The translations under genes were made by a program, and so were the position numbers. A stretch of 64,000 nucleotides of DNA from positions 558,001 to 622,000 of the forward strand of contig JAEPMI010000003.1 in the NCBI GenBank assembly GCA_017644045.1. The letters are read 5' to 3'. Every line of letters starts with the position of its first letter. Within the stretch, counting starts at the first letter, position 1. The notes under the pieces are model-generated. The model saw only the letters and a program-made list of their open reading frames with translations. It was not told the DNA's origin and searched no databases. Shown piece after piece: positions 52,101 through 60,120 of this stretch. This DNA is from Deltaproteobacteria bacterium. Lineage in GTDB: Bacteria > Myxococcota_A > Polyangia > Polyangiales > Houyiibacteriaceae.

Positions 52101-54412
52101 TCGGGGTTGATGGCCCGCAGCCGGGTCGGCTCTAGCGCGAGGCTCGCGGCATAGATCAGCCGTGCGGCATCGACGCACTCTGCCGAGTCGTCGAAGAGCG
52201 ACCCGAGGGCAGTGGCCGACGGCATGGCCGCGAGCCGGTCCAAATCGGCGATGCAGGCACTCAGCATCGCCGACTGGCTCAGGTCGCCCTCGTTCACGTC
52301 GGCGGGCAGGAAGAGGCCACGGTCGGGCGACGCGGCGCAGGCCAGATCGCCGGAGGGGCGGTCGACGGTGTCACCCAGACGACTCGACTCGCCGGCGACA
52401 CCGACCGGCCCGGGCGCCTCCGACAACGGATCGAAGCAGGCGGCCAGCTCGCCGCAGCCGCTGGCGATGACGGCCGGAGCCGGCGCGGCCGGGAAGACGC
52501 AGCGCCGCTGCACGTCGATGGTGATGTCGGGCTCCGCAGTTTCGTAGTCGGTGGTGCCGCTCTGTGAGTAGGCGGTGAAGGGCAGGGTGCTCGTATCGCC
52601 TGGGGCGGAATCAACGAGCGTGCAGCCGTAGTTCGCGGCCATCGCGGCGCACACGTCCACTGGAACGCTGGTGTTCAGGTTCTGGACCCAAGAGCCGTTG
52701 CTGCCGCTAACCGAGTCGTCGAAGCGCTTCAGCATGGTGTCCGCGGTGCTGAACGCACACGCCAGCGCTTCGCCATCGGCGGGAGCGGTGAGCCTGAGGG
52801 TCGTGGATGAATAGGTCTCGCGGTCGTCCGGCGGGCCCAACCATTCCCGGAACAGGACGTCGGCCAAGAACGCGATCAACGGGTTTGGCGATGCCGACGC
52901 GATCTCGGCTTCGAGCTGCTCGCCGGTGAAGTCGGCGTTCGCGCTGAGCTGCCCGCTGGCCGCGACCGGGGCGACGAGGCCCCCGCGCATCGCGCTGATC
53001 CACACCGCTGCGTAGACCTCGTCTCCGGTCATCGGGACCTCGCACGCGACCAGGTTCGCGGCGTCCCCCAGCACGGTCTCGAAGACGGTGAACTCGGAAC
53101 CCCCGAGGAAGTCCGAAGCGGCGACCCAGCCCTGCATCGCGGCTTCGAATTCCGCTTCCCATCCCTCGGCGTTCGCTCCGCGGGTCGGGGCGAGGGTGGC
53201 CACGGCGTCGGCGGGAACCGGTGGCTCGGTCGCGTCCGAAGGAACGTCACCCGTCCGGAAGAGCGACACCGCCCAGCGGGTCTGGATCGCGCGGCCCTCG
53301 AGCGCTCCGACTCGCCGGGTGACCAACGAGAAGGCGAGGCTGCGGGCGCCGACGTCGCTGACGACGACGTCGGCGGCCGGAGCGTCGATGAGCTCCTGGA
53401 TCGGCATCCCCCAGATCGCGTCCGTGTCGTTGGCGAGGACGCTGGGGAAGTCGAGGGTACCGCTCTCGCCGTCGCCATCGACCTGTAGATCCCCGACCCA
53501 CTCGGAATCCCCCCGAAGGAATCCGGAGGGATCATCGAGCACCAGGACCGCTGGGCCGGTGTCCCCCGCTGCATGAACCGTGGCGGAGATCTCGAGCTCG
53601 TTCGCGACGACGCTGGTTCGGGACCCAGGGTCGGTCGGGTCGTCGGTGATGGCCGTGCCCAGCAGCCGGGCGCGGCCGCGGTAGGCGCCTGCGAGGGGTC
53701 CTCCGAGCGCGCCTCGAAGGTCGGGCGTGATGAGCCGGTCCGTACCGAGATCGCCGGTGGCCGATGCGACGGTGACGAGCTCCCGCTGGGTGCCTGCGAA
53801 GACCCGCAACACTCGGACGTCCGAGCCGCCGAGGGGGCTGGTCAGGCGGATGCGCAGCGAGGCGCCCGCCCCAACCGTCACGCCGTCGATGCGGCACTCC
53901 GTCTGGTATGCGCCCCCGCCGTCGCAGCTGACTTCCATGCCTTCGTCGGCGAGCGCGCGGACCTCGCCGAGATCGAGATCGAGCGCTGCGAGCTGGACGT
54001 CGCGCTCGCTGGCTTCGTCGTAGATCTGGACGGAGGAGGGACTGACCACCAGCCTGCCCTCGCGGCTGGGTTCGAAGACCGGGATTCGAGAGAGGTCACC
54101 CTCGTCGCGGCAGTAGCCGAAGAGGTCGCAGCGCTCGTCGTCGCCACACTCGCCGTCGTCCATGCACTCGGCGACGCACTCCCCCAGCGTGCAGTGGGCT
54201 CCGCAGGGGCAGTGCTCGTCGGAGACGCACGCTTCCCCGGCTTCGATGCGCTCCGCATCTCGGGTGCATTGGCTACCCGGGTCGGTGTGGGGCCCGTCGT
54301 CGCCACACCCGGTCGCGATGGAAGCGAGAGCGACGAGAGCGACCTTCAGGTACGATGCCTTCGCCAGTGACCCCACACCCCTCGCGACCGTGTATCCCGC
54401 CACCGACTTCAT
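49133..54412 (-). CDS. 1759-aa lipoprotein with a TcA-like C-terminal region
   Basis: ATG 54412 chosen: AGAGGGGA lies 8 bases upstream and the frame opens a lipoprotein signal with lipobox A-T-G-C and G-D-D-G. Residues 40-110 are Cys-rich (C-P-C-G-A-H-C, C-D-L-F-G-Y-C). 110-600 are beta-rich. 700-1450 are mainly helical, with several Cys. A long amphipathic helical block (A-H-D-R-T-M-T-D-L-R-I-G-K-L to L-A-A-T-E-G-R) resembles the TcA shell/channel helices. The end (Y-Q-I-L-F-P-A-G-L-L, V-D-D-I-L-L-R-L-D-Y-V-S-V-A) matches the TcB-binding end of insecticidal TcA. Assignment of a Tc relationship is inference from pattern. Confidence 0.7.
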   Translation of the reverse strand: MKSVAGYTVARGVGSLAKASYLKVALVALASIATGCGDDGPHTDPGSQCTRDAERIEAGEACVSDEHCPCGAHCTLGECVAECMDDGECGDDERCDLFGYCRDEGDLSRIPVFEPSREGRLVVSPSSVQIYDEASERDVQLAALDLDLGEVRALADEGMEVSCDGGGAYQTECRIDGVTVGAGASLRIRLTSPLGGSDVRVLRVFAGTQRELVTVASATGDLGTDRLITPDLRGALGGPLAGAYRGRARLLGTAITDDPTDPGSRTSVVANELEISATVHAAGDTGPAVLVLDDPSGFLRGDSEWVGDLQVDGDGESGTLDFPSVLANDTDAIWGMPIQELIDAPAADVVVSDVGARSLAFSLVTRRVGALEGRAIQTRWAVSLFRTGDVPSDATEPPVPADAVATLAPTRGANAEGWEAEFEAAMQGWVAASDFLGGSEFTVFETVLGDAANLVACEVPMTGDEVYAAVWISAMRGGLVAPVAASGQLSANADFTGEQLEAEIASASPNPLIAFLADVLFREWLGPPDDRETYSSTTLRLTAPADGEALACAFSTADTMLKRFDDSVSGSNGSWVQNLNTSVPVDVCAAMAANYGCTLVDSAPGDTSTLPFTAYSQSGTTDYETAEPDITIDVQRRCVFPAAPAPAVIASGCGELAACFDPLSEAPGPVGVAGESSRLGDTVDRPSGDLACAASPDRGLFLPADVNEGDLSQSAMLSACIADLDRLAAMPSATALGSLFDDSAECVDAARLIYAASLALEPTRLRAINPDLMTSPRDEELAARLLQRWVQLHGFIASQTLQGERLAEVIRRDDSSDPGLPPTTEDALDASLRGWDLLLHPRYLEPLLALDGAVVAAPDYRPSVAPDFVDPIVTNRDQSEGVSVAILDTLNSQLGLVAVLLERALGPQDLTALDPARRVLASVGRVRPVADALLARAEASGEMVSWANRHALAADQLDRGLTRVLDLMEALREGRNPFGIEDEDLPLYFQADTVGASRFTAISDFLLGDSLASPSSFAPAAVRDATEALTDARQAWTLYTDRRTQRRQSEAELDERLFELNQRFGGEVSSYCGAPSGLATVDILEGWEAAHGAVFSGENCFYNYDDPSCDFQLADWASQLDLGDVLMQYCVLSELSDRLGPLPALDDPQVGAVAGNFAACATDSEIRDCAGSSGQCLKCGSLPEVPLSPHGFASFRAGAPQPMVDAARATCTAQFPDASPQLPGIDTVDAPALDDANCYRGSLGEAVLTVRAAAQDVGIARSEYAEFQERYDIAMQGCIRLKAGNDALEDAQRAHDRTMTDLRIGKLVADVASNAAAGVKDCASATDIQSGAAGAVACGASAAEAVAESVSDGLQFAMDEAQQKHDALIMSLEADTAEDICFIDAEAELVGVRTAGLRIQRAISDLQVALYQTKELKGNAESAYADGLLALAATEGRAYAPMAHDYWLAERLQTYTRRFRNAKRITYLAVRAVEYEFQTSLPARELVLAAEVPDDLERALDMLWSTAATRRINGNAPTELKIVVSLKRNLLQLADQTERPAGWAALSDTERLRAIIFDPANEVWEDGVFVGRALPFELAPLESLGLGEAQGISVFAANSCAERLWSVNATLQGERERLFIGDDPSFVDIQLLKQNTFYSQWCDPDSWDSDYQLASVRPSRNLFADPGTGASTGSELGLGGEAQLYSRARMQAFFNVDRDEFSNDDYANGDSSELAARGLYGGYQILFPAGLLSSDGSTGLDLNAVDDILLRLDYVSVAR

Positions 54413-54565
54413 ACTTCTGTCCCCTCTCGCGCCGCCGGGACCGGAGTCTGTCCGCCTCGAAGAAGCACCGGCCGCACGATCGGAGGCTAGTGGGAGGGCA
54501 GCGGAGGGACCCAACACAGAATCTGCAATGGGGGTATGCAGTCTTGTGTGAAGGCGGAGTCGTCC
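54413..54565. promoter_or_regulatory. Divergent control region between the TcA-like gene and LysR
   Basis: 153 bases separate the two start codons. This is the classic arrangement in which a LysR protein controls the divergent gene. I see no clear T-N11-A box by eye. Confidence 0.4.
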
Positions 54566-55468
54566 TTGAAATGGGATGATCTGCGCGTCTTCGCCGCGGT
54601 CTGGACGTCGAGGTCAGTCAAGGAGGCAGCCCGTGAGCTGGGCGTCACCCAGTCGACCGCGAGCCGTCGACTCGCGGCGCTGGAGGAGGCCCTCGGGCTC
54701 CCCCTCTTTCATCGCGCTCCAGAGGGGCTCGAGCCCACGGAGTTCGCGGCCGATGTGGCGCCCCTCGCGGAGCGTGTGGCCGAGCTGGTGGTGGAGATCG
54801 AGAACGTCGCGAGCGACGCGCGAGGCTCCATGGCCGGCGAGGTCAGCATCGCGGCGAGCCCGATCCTCGCCAACGATTTTCTCCTTCCCCGGCTCCAGAT
54901 GCTTCGAGAGCACTTTCCAGACGTGGAGTTCAATACGTCGGCCAGCATCGGACGCGTCGACATCTCACGCCGCGAGGCGGACATCGCCCTGCGCACGCAC
55001 CCCGCAGGGACCGATCCGGGGGGCAACATGGACTTGGCCCAGAAGGTTGGTGAGTTCGGTTTCGCCGCCTACGCGAGCCCGGCGTATCTCGATGCGCACG
55101 GCGAGCCCGAGCGCCCCATTCGGGGTCTCGCAGGGCACTTCATCGTGGTCGCGTCCCCGAAGGCTCCAGGGGCTCGATGGAACGACTCCCTGGAACCTCC
55201 CGCGAAGGTCGCCCTCACTGCCTATCCCTACGCATCGACCCTAGCGGCAGCTGTGAATGGGATCGGCCTCGCCGTCCTCCCATGCCTGATGGCGGACAAG
55301 GCTCCCGGGCTCGTTCGCGTCAGCGGCTCGTTGGTTCGCTGGAACTTGTGGATCGTGTCGAGCGCCCACCGCAACCCGCGAATCGCGCGGGTCCGCGAGG
55401 TGCTCGTCGAGCTGGTTCGTGAGGCTGCCCAGGAGCTCACGGGAACCGCGGCCGAGCTCGCGGATTGA
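54566..55468 (+). CDS. LysR-family transcriptional regulator
   Basis: 300 aa. TTG 54566 is preferred because it gives the family-typical start (K-W-D-D-L-R-V-F-A-A-V) with GGCGGAG six bases upstream; ATG 54536 adds ten residues without purpose. HTH: S-V-K-E-A-A-R-E-L-G-V-T-Q-S-T-A-S-R-R-L-A-A-L-E. The effector domain follows (V-S-I-A-A-S-P-I-L, A-D-I-A-L-R-T-H-P, G-I-G-L-A-V-L-P). Divergent from the giant lipoprotein and 7 bp upstream of the metzincin gene, so it may regulate both. Confidence 0.9.
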   Translation: MKWDDLRVFAAVWTSRSVKEAARELGVTQSTASRRLAALEEALGLPLFHRAPEGLEPTEFAADVAPLAERVAELVVEIENVASDARGSMAGEVSIAASPILANDFLLPRLQMLREHFPDVEFNTSASIGRVDISRREADIALRTHPAGTDPGGNMDLAQKVGEFGFAAYASPAYLDAHGEPERPIRGLAGHFIVVASPKAPGARWNDSLEPPAKVALTAYPYASTLAAAVNGIGLAVLPCLMADKAPGLVRVSGSLVRWNLWIVSSAHRNPRIARVREVLVELVREAAQELTGTAAELAD

Positions 55469-55475
55469 GCGACCG

Positions 55476-56567
55476 GTGTCGGTTCACACGGTCGGGCGCT
55501 GGCTCTCGGCGACGCTGATTCTAGGGAGTTGCCAGCAGGCTCCGCCCGCGGGTCGCGACGACATCGCTCGAATCGATCTCGGGGAGGCCGCCATCGTGGA
55601 CGGAGTGTCCGGCCCGGTGCCCTTCGAGCTCCCCGAGGGAACCCGTTCCTTTCAGATAGAGATCGTCGGCAGTGACGAACGCCTTCACTACGTGGCGAGC
55701 CTCTCCGGGCCGGGCGGCCCCCTCGTGCAGGAGGACTACGACCCCGAGGTCGGCGAGACGGATCGGATGGTGCTCGGCCGCTTCGGCCCCCAACGGCTCA
55801 GCCCTAACCCCGTGGTGCCGACCGCCGGGGTCGCGGCGGCGCTCTTTCCCAACGGGCCCGTCGCTGCCGAACGGGTGAGCGGCGGGACGTACACGCTCCG
55901 GGTCGGCGCAACCGACGGCGTCGGGCGACCGGTCAGCGAGACCGTTGCCGTTCATCTCTGGGTCCGCGAAACGCCCGTGGACTCCGGCGAGATCGACCTC
56001 CATCTCTACCTGACCGGCGCTGGCGGGTTGAGCACCGAGTCGGATTCGACCTCCTTGGAGGAGGCCCTCGACGGGGTGCGGGCGATCTTCGCTGCGCGCG
56101 GCGTGGTCCTATCCGATATCGAGCTCCACGACGTGGAGACGCGCTTTGCGGTCATCGACCGCATCGAGGGCCCTGGCGACCTGCGGGAGCTGTTCTCCCG
56201 CGCACGAGGCGACGGGCTCCACGTGTTCTTGGTCGCTCGCTTCTCCGATGGCGGTGCCGGGGTCTCCGGGGGTATCCCGGGCCCGGCCTTCTCATCCGGC
56301 GCACCTGCGTCGGCCGTCGCGGTGGCGCTCGATGTCGCCGGGTCGAGTCCGGAGCTCCTGGCGCGCTCGATCGCCCACGAGTGCGCCCACTGGCTGGGGC
56401 TCTTTCACACCAGCCAGTCTGGGCGAGTCGCAGACCCGCTCTCCGACACGCCGATCGGTGAGCTCGAGTCGGAGAATCTCCTCTTTCCGGAGCTGACGGG
56501 CGGGGCCGAGCTCACACCCCAGCAGGGCGAGGTGCTCCGTAGCCATCCGGCGATCCGAAGACGTTGA
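55476..56567 (+). CDS. Lipoprotein metzincin-type zinc metalloprotease
   Basis: 363 aa from GTG 55476, which opens a lipoprotein signal (lipobox L-G-S-C). Residues about 25-180 form a beta domain with D/E-rich strands. The catalytic helix is H-E-C-A-H-W-L-G-L-F-H at 301-311, giving zinc ligands His301, His305, His311 and base Glu302, the extended metzincin site. The Met-turn is not obvious. The C-terminus (L-T-P-Q-Q-G-E-V-L-R-S-H-P) resembles that of M43-like pappalysins. Predicted extracellular protease; transcribed with LysR. Confidence 0.85.
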   Translation: MSVHTVGRWLSATLILGSCQQAPPAGRDDIARIDLGEAAIVDGVSGPVPFELPEGTRSFQIEIVGSDERLHYVASLSGPGGPLVQEDYDPEVGETDRMVLGRFGPQRLSPNPVVPTAGVAAALFPNGPVAAERVSGGTYTLRVGATDGVGRPVSETVAVHLWVRETPVDSGEIDLHLYLTGAGGLSTESDSTSLEEALDGVRAIFAARGVVLSDIELHDVETRFAVIDRIEGPGDLRELFSRARGDGLHVFLVARFSDGGAGVSGGIPGPAFSSGAPASAVAVALDVAGSSPELLARSIAHECAHWLGLFHTSQSGRVADPLSDTPIGELESENLLFPELTGGAELTPQQGEVLRSHPAIRRR

Positions 56568-56593
56568 GCCCAAGCAGCGTCGCCCTACTCACG

Positions 56594-56642
56594 GAGAATC
56601 TGGCGGTAGTGGCCGAGCCTGGCGCCGAGGTCGTGGTCGAGA
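56594..56642 (-). pseudogene. Short Uma2-family relic
   Basis: About 46 of 49 bases match the intact Uma2 gene (region near 62199-62245), encoding L-D-H-D-L-G-A-R-L-G-H-Y-R-Q-I. Neighbouring sequence on both sides is unrelated. The remaining intergenic sequence (56568-56834) contains nothing else recognisable. Confidence 0.75.
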
Positions 56643-56834
56643 CGCTGCTGGCGCACGAGCGGCTCGCGAGGCCGATGGCGCTCGCGATGGCCGCCACCGA
56701 GGAGGCTTGGTCGCGACGAACGCGGCGCCTGGGCATCGGCGGCGGGGCCCTGCGCAGCCGACCCATGAGGCGACACGCTGGCGCGCGGCGCCGACCGAGC
56801 CCTGACGAGAGGTCAGGGCTCAGTGGGCCGGGTA

Positions 56835-56975
56835 CTACTTCTTCGCGCCCTTGCCGCTGTCGGACGCCTTGGACTGGCCATCCTGCTTCGCCTTGGCTTT
56901 CGCCTTGGCATCGGCCTTCGACGCGTTCTTCTGATCCTGCCCGCGCTTCTTCGATTTGGGGGATTTGTCGCCCAT
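56835..56975 (-). CDS. Small lysine-rich conserved protein (MGDKSPKS family)
   Basis: 46 aa from ATG 56975 with a perfect AAGGAGG five bases upstream. It starts M-G-D-K-S-P-K-S-K-K-R and continues with Lys/Gln/Ala-rich sequence. Short proteins of this exact opening are common in diverse bacteria, with no assigned role. Very basic and probably disordered; may bind nucleic acid or stress-related partners. Confidence 0.85.
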   Translation of the reverse strand: MGDKSPKSKKRGQDQKNASKADAKAKAKAKQDGQSKASDSGKGAKK

Positions 56976-57126
56976 GCGGCCTCCTTCTTGGTTGGTGCCA
57001 CCGAACGATGGAACTCCACACTGGCACCTGCGGGACCGATACACACCTCTTTTGTCGGAACGCGCGTCGATTGTGGCGCGGATCGGCTTTGTGAGGCCGT
57101 GGTCGTGGCCGTGGGGGAGGGGGTCC

Positions 57127-57234
57127 TCAGAAACGCCCGGTGATGTCGAGTTCGTTCAGCTCGTTCAGCTCCTTTTCGCTCACGCTTCTGCCCAAGAGCT
57201 CTCGGCCGACGACGGTGCCGCACGTGCGACAATG
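57127..57234 (-). other. In-frame extension beyond the TGA of the 47-aa gene
   Basis: The frame of the 47-aa gene continues after TGA (57235-57237) for 35 coding codons: H-C-R-T-C-G-T-V-V-G, then L-L-G-R-S-V-S-E-K-E-L-N-E-L-N-E-L-D, ending at 57127. It has a C-x-x-C pair and a coding-like composition. It could be a separate tiny gene from GTG 57183 (18 aa), a readthrough tail, or chance. Confidence 0.35.
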
Positions 57235-57378
57235 TCAGTTGCGAGCGTCGGGCTTCTGCTGATCCTTCTTCGACGGTGCCGCCTTCTGGCTCTGCTGCTG
57301 CTCGCCCTTGGCCTTCCCCTCACCCTTGGCGGGGTCGGAAGCGTTGTTCTTCTTGTCGCCTTGCTTGTCGTTGTTCAT
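57235..57378 (-). CDS. Small lysine/glutamine-rich protein
   Basis: 47 aa from ATG 57376-57378 (GGAA a few bases upstream). Sequence is M-N-N-D-K-Q-G-D-K-K-N-N, followed by Lys/Gln/Ala repeats, very hydrophilic. It resembles the small protein at 56835 in composition and lies 260 bp from it on the same strand. No family known to me. Confidence 0.65.
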   Translation of the reverse strand: MNNDKQGDKKNNASDPAKGEGKAKGEQQQSQKAAPSKKDQQKPDARN

Positions 57379-57421
57379 GCATTTCCGAATGCACGATTCG
57401 GGCCCGCACTTCAGGAGACGA

Positions 57422-59893
57422 TCACTCCTCGTTCGGGTCGTTCTCGGGGTCTTCGACGACTCGGAGGGCTGCCCGATCGCGTGGACGACCAGTGGGGGCC
57501 GAGCGTTCGTGCAATTGGATTTCCACCAACGCCATCAAGAACGACAACGTGGACTCCGCTCCCTGGTTCTCGTCCAGCCGACCTTCGTGAATGCCATCGC
57601 GGCATCCCCCGGTGCTGGCATCGTAGAGCGATCGGTCAAGGACGTTGGCCCCGAGGTACCAGTCGAAGGCCATCCGTGCATATGGAAGCCATTCGAGACT
57701 GCCGGTGGTCCGGTGCGCGAGGAGACAGGCGGAGACCATCGTGCAGGCTTCGACCGGTTGCTGCTCGTGGGTCGCCTTGGCGCCGCCCGACGCGAGGAAC
57801 CGTTTGGAACCCACCGGAGAAAATATTCCCGATGTGTCGCTCTGGAGCCGAGCGAGCCATCGAAGGCTCCGCAGCCCGGTGGCGAGCATCGGCGGATCGC
57901 GTAGGCGCGCGCCGGTGGCGATGAGCGCCTCCGGGAGACGCGCGTTGCAGTAGGTCAGCGTATCCTCGCCCCAGGGCCAGGACTCCGAGCGGGCGTCTGC
58001 GAAGAGTGCGAAGAGTCGTCCGGCGAGCTCCCGACGGACGGTGACCATGGTCCGATCGGGCGCTTCTCGCGCGGAGCGGGCATCCAGCCCGAGAAGCGTG
58101 TACGCCCATGCCCGTGGGCTGTCGAAGGTGAGGCTGGCGGGGAGCGCGCGGTCGAAGAGGGAAGAGGCCAGCTCCCGGTGACCGGAGGGATTCGGACTGC
58201 CGCCGAGGGTGCCCAACGCCCACAGCGCGCGACCATGGCTGTCTTCGGCTTCGCACGTTTCCAGCCACTGTCGTGAGTGGCTCATGAAGTTGCGGAAGCG
58301 GCCGGAGGTGGGCACGTAGGCATCCTCGATGAAGGCGAGATAGCGGGTCGCCAGGCCCTGGCTGCGCAAGGGGCGCCGTTGCAGCTTGGCGCGTCGGACC
58401 ATCAGGAGGAGCGCCCGGGCATTGTCGTCCAGGCAGTATCCCGCCGAGTAGCGGGGCGCGCAGAGGGTCGCGTGCTGGAGCAACCCACTGTCGTCGGTCA
58501 TGGCTCGCAGGTGCCCCAGGTGGACCCGGCGGATGCCTCTCGACGTGGCAGCGAGCCCCCGCGGCATCGTGTGCGACCGCTGCTCTCGAGCTCGTACCGC
58601 GTGACGGAATGAGTCGAGGTAACTGGCGGCCACCTGGTCCCAGCGCATCGTTCGACCGAGCGCCTCGGACTTGCGCTCCATCCGCGAGCGCTTGCGGTGG
58701 TTGCCCAGGAGATCGAGCGCCGCGTCGGCGATGGCGCCGCTGTCGGCGGCTGGCACCAGCACCCCACGCCCATTGGCCAGGATCTCCATGGCGTACGGGA
58801 ACGCCGTGGCGATCACGGCCTTCCCCGCGCCCACGGCGTAGGCGAGCGTCCCGGAGGTGCTCTGCGTAGGGTTCAGGTAGGGCACCAGGTAGATGTCCGC
58901 GGCGGAGAGGAACTGGGCGAGCTCCTCGTCGGACGCAAAACGATTTTGGAAGACGACGTTGGCCCTGACTCCCAGCTCCTCGGCCCGGCCCTCGAGCGAC
59001 TGACGGTAGCGCTCGCTCTGATGCGCTCGCACGCGTGGGTGGGTCGCGCCCAGAACGACGTAGACGACCTTTGGGTACGTCTCGACGATCGCAGGGAGCG
59101 CGTCGATCCCATACTCGATTCCCTTGTTGGGCGAGAGCAGCCCGAAGGTGAGAAGGGTCGGCCTGGCCCCGAGCTCCAGGAGCGTCCGGCTGCGCTCGCG
59201 GTCGACGGCGGCGGGCGCTCCATGCGAGATGACGTCGATCTTGGCGCTGGCGACCCGGTAGATCCGTTGCAGGGTCTCGGCGCTTCCTGGACTCATGACC
59301 ACGAGACGTTCCGAGAGGTCGCAGAGCTCACGGGTCACTTCGCGCTGAGCTGGGTTGGGGGCCTCGGGCACGGTGTGGAGAGTCGTGACGATCGGCATCG
59401 ACAGCCGTCGGAGCAGAGCCAAGACGTGACGGCCTTCGACGCCTCCGAAGATGCCGAACTCGTGCTGTAGACAGACCACGTCGGTCGCTGTCTCGTTGAG
59501 GAGGTCGGCCGCTCGGTGGTACGCGACCAAGCTCTCCTCCTCGATGGTGTGGGCGACTTCGGCGGGATAAACATAGGTCCGGCCGGGGTCGTTCATGGCG
59601 AACACGGAGCAGACGGATGTCGGATCGCACGAGACGAGCGCTCGGCGGAGGGGCTCGGTGAACGCCGCGACGCCGCACCGTCGCGGGCCGTAGCTGCCGA
59701 TGAAGCACACGGTGGGACCTCCCTTGGACTCCGCCGGCCTCTTGGTCCCGCGACGGGGATGCACGCCTCTGGGGGGGTCACGCCGTGCTTCTGATGTGGC
59801 CTGATCCCGGGACCCCGCCCTCGAGGCGGCCGACGCGAGTGCCTGCTGCGGGTCGCCATCGAACGTCGAGGGGCCTCTCGTCGGAGTGAACAT
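57422..59893 (-). CDS. GT4-family glycosyltransferase fused to an alpha/alpha-barrel domain
   Basis: 823 aa. An Arg/Pro-rich N-terminus of about 60 residues precedes a GT-B fold: C-F-I-G-S-Y-G-P-R-R-C-G-V-A near 67, L-Q-H-E-F-G-I-F-G-G, T-L-H-T-V-P, then the second Rossmann with F-G-L-L-S-P-N-K-G and S-T-S-G-T-L-A-Y-A-V-G-A-G-K-A-V in the donor site (GT4 usually has Glu there). Residues about 460-820 form an all-helical toroid (R-Y-S-A-G-Y-C-L-D-D-N-A-R, E-D-S-H-G-R-A-L-W-A-L-G), as in glycoside-processing enzymes. A two-step surface polysaccharide enzyme is plausible. No clear cluster around it. Confidence 0.8.
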   Translation of the reverse strand: MFTPTRGPSTFDGDPQQALASAASRAGSRDQATSEARRDPPRGVHPRRGTKRPAESKGGPTVCFIGSYGPRRCGVAAFTEPLRRALVSCDPTSVCSVFAMNDPGRTYVYPAEVAHTIEEESLVAYHRAADLLNETATDVVCLQHEFGIFGGVEGRHVLALLRRLSMPIVTTLHTVPEAPNPAQREVTRELCDLSERLVVMSPGSAETLQRIYRVASAKIDVISHGAPAAVDRERSRTLLELGARPTLLTFGLLSPNKGIEYGIDALPAIVETYPKVVYVVLGATHPRVRAHQSERYRQSLEGRAEELGVRANVVFQNRFASDEELAQFLSAADIYLVPYLNPTQSTSGTLAYAVGAGKAVIATAFPYAMEILANGRGVLVPAADSGAIADAALDLLGNHRKRSRMERKSEALGRTMRWDQVAASYLDSFRHAVRAREQRSHTMPRGLAATSRGIRRVHLGHLRAMTDDSGLLQHATLCAPRYSAGYCLDDNARALLLMVRRAKLQRRPLRSQGLATRYLAFIEDAYVPTSGRFRNFMSHSRQWLETCEAEDSHGRALWALGTLGGSPNPSGHRELASSLFDRALPASLTFDSPRAWAYTLLGLDARSAREAPDRTMVTVRRELAGRLFALFADARSESWPWGEDTLTYCNARLPEALIATGARLRDPPMLATGLRSLRWLARLQSDTSGIFSPVGSKRFLASGGAKATHEQQPVEACTMVSACLLAHRTTGSLEWLPYARMAFDWYLGANVLDRSLYDASTGGCRDGIHEGRLDENQGAESTLSFLMALVEIQLHERSAPTGRPRDRAALRVVEDPENDPNEE

Positions 59894-60017
59894 CGTCTGC
59901 CGTCTCGTTTGAACCGGGCCGGCGGGTACCGACTCGCGAATCCCCCAAGCACTCGACGTGCCACGCTGCGGATGCGGAATCGTCCGCTGATTCGTTCGGC
60001 GTACTCACCGAGGCGGT

Positions 60018-60041
60018 CAAAATGATGGGGGGGCCATCATT
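60018..60041 (-). terminator. Hairpin with short T run after the DUF3024 gene
   Basis: AATGATGG-GGGGG-CCATCATT (60021-60041) is a perfect 8-bp stem. On the minus strand it is followed by TTTTG, as in a weak rho-independent terminator. It lies between the DUF3024 gene and the GT4 gene. Confidence 0.45.
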
Positions 60042-60120
60042 GTGATGGTGTGCGAAGAGCAGACCACCGAGCAGGTGGGTCGGGCACGTCGCGACGGCAC
60101 GGACCGCGGCAGGCCGCAGC

